A stretch of 64,000 nucleotides of DNA from Ahaetulla prasina (taxonomy: Eukaryota; Chordata; Lepidosauria; Squamata; Colubridae). Where the stretch lies: NCBI RefSeq assembly GCF_028640845.1, contig NC_080539.1, forward strand, positions 162,152,736-162,216,735, in the 5' to 3' direction. The translations under genes were made by a program, and so were the position numbers. The notes beneath the pieces were generated by a model. The model searched no databases. It saw only the letters and a program-made list of their open reading frames with translations, and had not been told where the DNA came from. Shown piece by piece: positions 56,931 through 64,000 of the stretch. Numbering within the stretch: the first letter of the stretch is position 1; every line of letters begins with the position of its first letter.

Positions 56931-57240
56931 AACTCTAGGGGGCAGTACTCATCTCCGTTTCAAAGCCGAGGAGCCAATGTTGTCTGAAGACGACTCCATG
57001 GTCATGTGGCCAGCAGGACTAAATGCCAAAGGCACATGGAACACTGTTATCTTCCCACCAAAGGTGGTCCCTATTTTTCTACTTGTACTTTTTATGTGCT
57101 TTCGAACTGCTAGGTTGACAGAAGCTGGGACAAGTAATGGGAGCTTACCCCATTTATGCAGCACTAGGGATTTGAACCACTGAACTGCCGACCTTTCGAT
57201 CGACAAGCTCAGCATCTTGGCCACTGAGCCACTGCATCCC
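56931..57240 (-). mobile_element. tRNA-derived SINE (type 5)
   Basis: Minus-strand head AGTGGCTCAGTGGCCAAG (A box), B box GGTTCAAATCCC (57167-57178 reversed), then a long body with GGGACCACCTTTGGTGGG and CCACATGACCATGGAG, ending at CCCCCTAGAGTTGGGAC. A widespread squamate SINE. Confidence 0.85.
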
Positions 57241-57324
57241 TTATTTATTATTTAATAATTAATTTATTAAATTATTTAATTTAATTAATTATTATTATTA
57301 TTAATTATTAATGCCTTAGGCTTA

Positions 57325-57597
57325 GCCAATTTATTGTTGCTTGTATCCTTATGATTTATATTGATATTGATTGTTTTCCGATTGCTTATTTGTACTCTAT
57401 GACTGTCATTAAGTGTTGTACCTTAGAATTCTTGATGATCGTATCTTTTCTTTTATGTACACTGAGAGCATATGCACCAAGACAAATTCCTTGTGTGTCC
57501 AATCATACTTGGCCAAGAAAAAAATCTATTCTATTCTATTCTATTCTATTCTATTCTATTCTATTCTATTCTATTCTATTCTATTCTATTCTATTTA
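57325..57597 (+). mobile_element. LINE-A 3' UTR with ATTCT tail
   Basis: Starts TTGTTGCTTGTATCCTTATG and reaches ACTTGGCCAAGAAAAAAA, then about 14 ATTCT units (57526-57597). The usual AATAAA is AAGAAA here. Confidence 0.9.
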
Positions 57598-58324
57598 TTA
57601 AACAAAATTATTAAAGGAGGAGGAATAGGAAACCATTTGGTTCTCCATGATCATGATCATGTGCTTAGATAGAGGCTCTTCAGAAATCCCAGGATGGGAT
57701 TGAAGGTACGTGGCCCCTGGCCAAGGCTTCTTCCTGTCCCAAAGATACAGAGCTCTGCCTTTGTCCTCCCTTTTGAAAAGACTTAATGTTCATATCCTTC
57801 TGATGGAAAAACACAGAGCTAGACTCTGAAGAGCATTTCCATGCACCACTTCCTTTTAGCACTTAGTATAACAGACACAGTAATTCTCCAAAGAGTCCTT
57901 TGCTACTTATCCTTCTCAGGAAGCAGAAAGAGATCTAATAGGAAAGAGGCTTGAACAGAATATGGCATTCTGACTTAAATATGCATGTCCTCTCTTGACC
58001 CTGGAACACATTCCTGCTGCTATCAGATGGTTGTGCAAGATGGCAAGTGGTATCTCTCCAAATATCGGCCTGTCATAATTTATATTTACCTTCATTATAC
58101 ACCCCCAGTGAAACAATAATGACAACAAATGTTGGCCGCCGACCAGAACTATAAAAACAAAACCATAAAATATATATCACAAACGGATTGTTCGTAGCAT
58201 CTGTTCATTTGTGTGTTCTCGGTGGAAACTGGAAGTATGTAAGTATGTGTCTCCTTTATTGATTGATTGGTTTTTACCTCAACTTTATTAATTATAAATA
58301 ACTCAGGGTTTTTAAGCTGTCTTC
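57598..58324. other. No gene or repeat recognised
   Basis: Nothing supported. Confidence 0.5.
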
Positions 58325-58484
58325 TACCTCCTCCTATTTTCCCCACAACAATAACCCTGTGAAGTGAGTTGGTCTGAGAGAAAGTCACGAAGATGGCTTT
58401 CAAACCTAAAGCAGGACTAGAACTCACAGTCTCCTGGTTTCTAGTTTAGTACTTTAACCACTAGCCAAACTGCCTTCTCTGTAT
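58325..58484 (-). mobile_element. tRNA-derived SINE (type 3)
   Basis: Minus-strand head GGCAGTTTGGCTAGTGG, B-box-like GAGTTCTAGTCC, body CCCCACAACAATAACCC in reverse. It sits directly against the PLE remnant. Confidence 0.8.
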
Positions 58485-58680
58485 AATGTGGTGTTTATGT
58501 GTCCGTGGTGTTGTTTTACAATAACATCAAGAATGTGGACTTGTTCTCTAGATATATGTAGGCTGATATTGATGGTTTGGAGAAAGTAGGTGAAATAATT
58601 AATCATGAGATTAATTTCCATGGGTTCAGATGATGAATATATTATCAATGGATCTCACATAAAGGAGGGACTTCAGGGGT
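58485..58680 (-). pseudogene. PLE reverse transcriptase remnant, another lineage
   Basis: On the minus strand one frame reads LYVRSIDNIFIIxTHGN, the counterpart of RYVDDTFIIWPHG in the 14.8-kb PLE, with the catalytic YVDD decayed to SIDN. After a frameshift, VHILDVIVKQHHGHINTTLYRE matches the PLE 'FLDV...G...LYRKP' block. It differs in sequence from the other PLE copies, so it is a separate lineage. Very short and dead. Confidence 0.7.
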
Positions 58681-58861
58681 GAGAGTTTAAAAAAAAGTTG
58701 CTGTAGATCAAATAATTATGTGTTAAATGTGTCAGTGTTTTATTTTTATTATTTCTAGCATTTTCCTGCAACTACAATCTATTCTTTTTCAGATCAACAG
58801 AGTATTGATCCACTGGTTGCAACAGGAATTGACCAACTGGCTTGCTGCACAAGCCTGATTT

Positions 58862-58965
58862 TGTGAACTAGGAGTGACTGACCCAGAGTCACCCAGCCAA
58901 CGTTCATGCCTAAGATGGGACTAGAACTCACAGCTCTTGTTTTCTAGTGCTAAACCAAATTGGCT
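58862..58965 (-). mobile_element. SINE type 3 head fragment
   Basis: Minus-strand AGAGCCAATTTGGTTTAG...GAGTTCTAGTCCC and TGACTCTGGGTCAGTCAC. 3' part missing. Confidence 0.75.
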
Positions 58966-59030
58966 CTATAAATAACAAAAGCTAATGCTGAGGTATTTTT
59001 CTGTGTTCTATATTTGAAGGGAATTCTGTA

Positions 59031-59486
59031 CAGGTAGTCCTTCACTTACGGCTGGCCCTTTAATGACTGTTCGAAGTTATGAGAACTTGGAAAGGGTGCT
59101 TTATATTCCACAGAGCAATTTTGACCATTGTAAAAATCTTGTGGTCCCATCCATTGTCACATAATCATGATTTGGGTACTCAACAACTTGCAAGGGAAAA
59201 GAATTTGTGTGCTGGTGTGCAGTAACGAAGTGGGGTTTTTCACAATCCTCACATGATTTCTCCAGTCCAGTGCATGAATTCCCTTCTGCGCTTTGATGTC
59301 AGCTGCCTGCTTGCCTTCCACAAGGCAGCTCTTTCACCCCACCTGCATAATGATGCTTAACAACCAGCTGGGTTTGCAGTTGTTGAGTGAAGCAGTCACA
59401 TGGACATCTCAGTTAATGATCACTTCACTTCACTCAGTGACTGAGATTCTGATCCCAATTGTGGACAAGTCAAGGACTATCTGCCA
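59031..59486. mobile_element. Tigger/mariner-like MITE
   Basis: Starts CAGGTAGTCCTTCACTTACG and ends GTCAAGGACTATCTGCCA, imperfect inverted termini. No coding. Confidence 0.7.
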
Positions 59487-59526
59487 GTGATTTAGTGTGC
59501 CTTAACCCTGTGCTCATCGCACTTTG

Positions 59527-59685
59527 CAGGTAGTCCTTATTTAGCATTTGCAACCTTCCCAGATCTATATGCCAAAGAAAAGCTGAAGTAAGATCATAAG
59601 CACAGATGCACTTTCAGTCAATGGCTACTTTGCTTGATAACAGAGTTGTCAGTCCCAGTTTTGGGTGATTAATGAGGACTACCTG
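59527..59685. mobile_element. Tigger/mariner-like MITE, short copy
   Basis: Starts CAGGTAGTCCTTATTTA and ends TTAATGAGGACTACCTG, near-perfect inverted termini of the same family, 40 bp from the previous copy. Confidence 0.7.
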
Positions 59686-59740
59686 TAATAATCCAGCTCA
59701 CTCTTCCCTGCACCTCAGTTACAAATTCAGATCAAATAGC

Positions 59741-59905
59741 TTCTTCTTCTTCTTCTTCTTCTTCTTCTTCTTCTTCTTCTTCTTCTTCTTCTTCTTCTTC
59801 TTCTTCTTCTTCTTCTTCTTCTTCTTCTTCTTCTTCTCCTCCTCCTCCTCCTCCTCCTCCTCCTCCTCCTCCTCCTCCTCCTCCTCCTCCTCCTCCTCCT
59901 TCTCC
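59741..59905. repeat. (TTC)n-(TCC)n array
   Basis: About 31 TTC units followed by about 22 TCC units, all pyrimidine, abutting the large inverted repeat. Confidence 0.95.
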
Positions 59906-59912
59906 GTATTTC

Positions 59913-60702
59913 AGTAATTTCCCTTAGGTGATTCTTCCAACTATATGCTCACTTTGAACTTGAATGATTTTTGTTGGGGTTTCTTCTGAAACATAGATTA
60001 TAAACAAATCAAAATTATTTTTAGTATTGTGTGCAGAGATAACTAAAAGTTGCATTCACATATCATGCTAAACAATCGCTTTTGGAATTTTTTACTATCA
60101 ACTACAATTGGCTTGATTGATACTAAGTCATAAATCATTATTTACAAGTATTTGAATTTGCATAACATACTGAGCCATAACCTCTTCCTCATAATTTTTA
60201 ATTGAAATACAAATGAAAATAAAGGTAATAGGAAAATGGTAATAGGAAAAAGAGGGAAAGGAAAAGTGGAAGAAGAAAAAAGATCTTCTTTTTTCTTCTG
60301 GACAATGGAATATCAGGTTACTACTCATTGTCTGGCTAAAACTCAGATCCTGATCCAAAATAATATATTTCTATCTTTCTGTATGTGTTTGTGGTGTGTG
60401 TGTGTGTATGTGTACACATTGCTTCTGTTTGGTTATGGCTCAGTATGTTATGCAAATTCAAATACTTGTAAATAATGATTTATGACTTAGTATCAATCAA
60501 GCCAATTGTAGTTGATTGTAAAAATTCCAAAAGTCATTGTTTAGTATGATGCGGGAATGCAACTTCTAGCTATCTTTGCACACAACACTAAAAATAATTT
60601 TGATTTGTTTATAATCTTTGTTTCAGAAGAAACTGCAACAAAAATAATTCAAGTTCAAAGTGAGCATATAGTCAGAAAAAAAATCACCTAAGGGAAATTA
60701 CT
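59913..60702. repeat. Large inverted repeat, ~270-bp arms
   Basis: The left arm (59913-60182) starts AGTAATTTCCCTTAGGTGAT. The right arm (60431-60702) ends with its exact reverse complement. Arms match along their whole length with scattered substitutions and short indels. The spacer is 248 bp (60183-60430). No transposon termini or coding recognised. Confidence 0.9.
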
Positions 60703-61815
60703 TAAATGCCCAATAAGTCTTCCATAGAAAAATAGACTCCTGCTTTATTAAAATCAATGTTACAATGTTTCTTGATTGTCTCCAGTATATTAACCATCGT
60801 TATGAGCCACAAAGTTTAATGGCCGGCTGTGTACATATTGCTGTAAACAACAGTAAAGAATTACAGTATGTGGTCTAAAAAACAATGCCAGTTTGGACAA
60901 CAAAAGTAGAAACCTCAAAGAAGAAAAGCTATCGGCAGGCTGACATTCCATGGAATTCATTTTGTGGGGGTCATGATAACTTTAATACTGCATGAGAACT
61001 ACTATAAGACAAATTCTCATGGTTGGAAATGTAGCTCAGGTAATCTACCTTTAAGTTACATGTTTACGCATATACATACTGTTCTTGCCATCTGCACCCA
61101 TCACAGAGAAAAATAAACCCGATCTGCAGAAGCAGAGAAGCTCCAATATTTCATAACCTGGATTCGTGAACAACCTTTCCAGCTTGTTTCCCCTCTAGTT
61201 GTTTCAGTTCATCAGGTCTATGGTGCACAATAAAAATCCTAAATATGTTACTGGAGGCACCCACAGCACTTCCATAACATCAGCTGTGAAGCGCAGGCAG
61301 CTCATTAAAAAGTACCTAATCTTTTGATCGATAGTTTTGCCTCCTATTGTTTGCCTTATGAAGGGAACTTAATACTTCTCGACCATTGTTTCTTTTTTTT
61401 ATACATACTTGGAGTTGAACAACTCTACATAAGAAGCTTAGAAATGGAGGAAACTCAGAGCAATGGGCAGAACAAGAACAAGGATTTATTTTAAAAAAAA
61501 CCTCTCTCTTTTCTCTCTCCCATCTCTTCCCTAAAGGTGTAATCTTGCTGGAATTGATTCAAATTGATCCTGATTTGTATTTTCAGTGTCTTGGATATCG
61601 ACTTCAGATCCGATGGGTCATGATGTTGCAAAGCTGAGCAATTCCAGCTGGGTCTGAGATGATGATGGACAGAAGACTTCAAATGATTGAATGAGTTGGA
61701 AAAGTTTTTCCATGGAAAAAAATATACAATATATCATATTACACATATTGACGGCATGTAGAATTGTGATAGCACAGAACTGAAAACATTCAGATATCCC
61801 ACCAGATCAAATTAT
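60703..61815. other. No gene or repeat recognised
   Basis: Nothing supported. Confidence 0.5.
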
Positions 61816-61837
61816 TATACATACATACATACATACA

Positions 61838-61885
<48 letters not shown>

Positions 61886-61886
61886 A
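61816..61886. repeat. (ATAC)n then (AT)n array
   Basis: About 12 ATAC units followed by about 10 AT units. Confidence 0.9.
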
Positions 61887-62200
61887 ATGTGAAGAAATGG
61901 ATAGATTATCGATGGAAATGAAGGAAAGGGAAGATACTGAGTACTACTGAATATGCAATAGGTGGTAATCCTGGGTGGAGAGTAAGCATAAAATTTAAGG
62001 GAGATTTTTATCATGAGACTGAATTCTGAATAGAGGTTAAGATAATGTAAATAAGAATGTTGGTTTATAGAGATACTTAGAAGTAGAATCTGTATATAGA
62101 GGTTAAATAGGATAAGAAATACCAATGTAGGAAAAGCTGTTATGAGAAATATAATTTTAATGCATTTGTCTTTCTTTGTGTTTTATATATATGTATATAT
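61887..62200. other. No gene or repeat recognised
   Basis: AT-rich; ends in a short (AT)n next to LINE-A. Confidence 0.5.
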
Positions 62201-63196
62201 ATGATCCATTTGTTAAGCTACTGAAGTTCGCAGATGACACAACAGTGATTGGTCTCATTCGAGACAATGACGAATCCGCATATAGATGAGAGGTCGAACA
62301 ACTAGCCTTGTGGTGCAACCAAAACAATCTGGAACTGAACACACTCAAAACCGTAGAAATGGTGGTAGACTTTAGGAAAAACCCTTCCATACTTCCACCT
62401 CTCACAATACTTGACAACACAGTATCAACAGTAGAAACCTTCAAATTTCTGGGTTCTATCATATCGCAAGATCTCAAATGGACAGCTAACATCAAAAACA
62501 TCATTAAAAAAGGACAACAAAGAATGTTCTTCCTGCGCCAACTCAGTAAGCTCAAACTGCCCAAGGAGCTGCTGATCCAATTCTACAGAGGAATTATTGA
62601 GTCTGTCATTTGCACCTCTATAACTGTCTGGTTCGGTTCTGCAACCCAACAAGAAAAACACAGACTTCAGAGGATAATTAGAACTGCAGAAAAAATAATT
62701 GCTACCAACTTGCCTTCCATTGAGGACCTGTATACTGCACGAATCAAGAAGAGGGCCGTGAAAATATTTGCAGATCCCTCGCATCCTGGACATAAACTGT
62801 TTCAACTCCTACCTCAAAACGACGCTATAGAGCACTGCACACCAGAACAACTAGACACAAGAACAGTTTTTTCCTGAAGGCCATCACTCTGCTAAACAAA
62901 TAATTCCCTCAACACTGTCAGACTATTTACTGAATCGGCACTACTATTAATCGTTTCATAGTTCCCATCACCAATCTCTTTCCACTTATGACTGTATGAC
63001 TATAACTTGTTGCTGGCAATCCTTATGATTTATATTGATATATTGACCATCAATTGTGTTGTAAATGTTGTACCTTGATGAACGTATCTTTTCTTTTATG
63101 TACACTGAGAGCATATGCACCAAGACAAATTCCTTGTGTGTCCAATCACACTTGGCCAATAAAAATTCTATTCTATTCTATTCTATTCTATTCTAT
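62201..63196 (+). mobile_element. LINE-A, 5'-truncated, with short ATTCT tail
   Basis: Starts just before the FADD box (GATCCATTTGTTAAGCTACTG) and reaches the 3' UTR end and AATAAA. The tail is about six ATTCT units (63166-63196), directly followed by (GTAT)n. Confidence 0.9.
62203..62877 (+). pseudogene. LINE-A RT C-terminal fragment (best preserved)
   Basis: Codons for FADDTTVIGLIRDNDESAY (catalytic FADD at 62229-62240) precede a TGA at 62287. From 62308 the frame is open for 189 codons: NQNNLELNTLKTVEMVVDFRK, QLSKLKLPKELLIQFYRGI, TARIKKRAVKIFADPSHPGHKLFQLLPQ. One frameshift near the end replaces the last residues. Comparison shows which changes are private to the copy at 3.5-4.4 kb. The RT fingers and endonuclease are absent. 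Confidence 0.85.
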
Positions 63197-63226
63197 GTAT
63201 GTATGTATGTATGTATGTATGTATGT
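63195..63226. repeat. (GTAT)n array
   Basis: About seven units between the LINE-A tail and a PLE end. Confidence 0.9.
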
Positions 63227-63336
63227 TTTCTGAGGTTTTCATGGGTGTTTATATATATGTCTTTGGTTGTTCGGGTTTTCTCGAAATCAATTTTACACGG
63301 GAGAAAACCCGAACAACCAAAGACCTACATACATAT

Positions 63337-63340
<4 letters not shown>
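63227..63340. mobile_element. Miniature PLE-terminus palindrome
   Basis: Reverse-orientation PLE terminus (TTTTCTGAGGTTTTC...GTCTTTGGTTGTTCGGG) meets its plus-orientation partner (ACGGGAGAAAACCCGAACAA...CCAAAGACC) with only about 17 bp between them (near 63281-63297). No coding, no hammerhead-like core. Confidence 0.8.

Positions 63341-63426
<86 letters not shown>
63341..63426. repeat. (TA)n array
   Basis: About 43 units directly after the PLE palindrome. Confidence 0.95.
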
Positions 63427-63429
<3 letters not shown>

Positions 63430-63481
63430 TTGTGTATTGTGCTTTTTTGCATTGTGTATTTTAACTTTTGGAAATTATATA

Positions 63482-63535
63482 CGTATGTATGTATGTATGT
63501 ATGTATGTATGTATGTATGTATGTATGTATGTATA
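63482..63535. repeat. (GTAT)n array
   Basis: About 13 units. Confidence 0.9.
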
Positions 63536-64000
63536 TAAATAAAAAGAAAGAGTTGGGAAATTTGGGAAGACATGTCTGACATCTCTGCCTCTAGTGAGAT
63601 TTGAAGAAACTGCCATCATCTTTGATAGGAAGGGTGGATTTATGAATATTTAATTTAGTTCTGTGCATAATCACACGTCTCTGAAGTTAGAGGGACACGC
63701 GGATAATAAATTCAGGACTGGTTACGATAAATAGAGAAAATTGAAGCAAAAGATGTAATGTTTTGGGGTCAATATATTCAGCAACAAACATGCTCAGCAT
63801 GAAACAGGTTATCAGAAAATAGAACTATGGAGCTGAAAGGACAAAGTACTGATCTGATAGGAGAAAAGACCATTTATACATCGGCAGGTTCATGATGGAC
63901 CAGGAGGCTATGGCATTTAAACCCACCTTGGGACCTTTCTAGTCACATCTTTAATGGTCGTAGCTCACAGAGACAATCCTGATTTATTGATAGCTGAACC
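63536..64000. other. No gene or repeat recognised
   Basis: Nothing supported to the window end. Confidence 0.5.

Noticed and set aside
59672..59917. Poly-Phe/poly-Ser frame
   Set aside because: It is the (TTC)n-(TCC)n array.

Overview
This window looks like repeat-dense intergenic or intronic DNA from a squamate reptile, most likely a snake. I found no convincing host protein-coding exon, rRNA or functional tRNA gene. The lineage call rests on the repeats: an L2/CR1-type LINE with an ATTCT-pentanucleotide 3' tail (the Snake1-like, microsatellite-seeding type described from snakes), a BovB 3' end, several squamate tRNA-derived SINEs, L1, CR1, RTE, Penelope-like, hAT, Ty1/copia and LTR remnants. 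'LINE-A' and 'LINE-B' are working names used here for the two main LINE families. Region 1-10.7 kb is a nested retrotransposon complex. LINE-A (endonuclease + reverse transcriptase, all broken) carries an internal 1.4-kb tandem duplication. A 3-kb LINE-B (CR1/jockey-type) is inserted in its 3' UTR. LINE-A then ends in a 916-bp ATTCT/GTTCT array. A partial copy follows in which LINE-B blocks are shuffled at microhomologies. Region 13.6-16.4 kb is a head-to-head pair of Penelope-like elements (PLE) forming a 1.1-kb-arm palindrome between AT-dinucleotide arrays, with GIY-YIG endonuclease coding and hammerhead-ribozyme-like termini. Related PLE pieces lie at 35.1-36.1 kb and 63.2 kb, and different PLE lineages at 30.2-30.5 and 58.5 kb. 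Region 16.7-32 kb holds purine arrays, SINEs, CR1 and L1 fragments, a solo LTR with a perfect 5-bp target duplication (22.75 kb), and the first members of a non-autonomous hAT family that recurs seven times in the window. Region 32.4-34.1 kb is a SINE split by a deleted Ty1/copia element with a 5-bp target duplication. Region 36.9-45.7 kb has further LINE-A and L1 copies, a 2.5-kb poly(A)-tailed retroelement and a CR1 that received both a hairpin-bearing hAT element and a LINE-B. Region 47-59.7 kb is a mosaic of RTE, SINE, LINE-A, BovB, hAT and Tigger-like MITE pieces. At 59.9-60.7 kb there is an unexplained inverted repeat with arms of about 270 bp. The window closes with another LINE-A copy, a miniature PLE palindrome and microsatellites. 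Every recognised coding segment is broken by stops, frameshifts, deletions or truncation, so nothing here looks autonomously active. The interest lies in nested insertion history with exact target duplications, microhomology-joined rearrangements, palindromes, and possible self-cleaving RNA motifs in the PLE ends. All family names come from recognising sequence features by eye; no database search was made.
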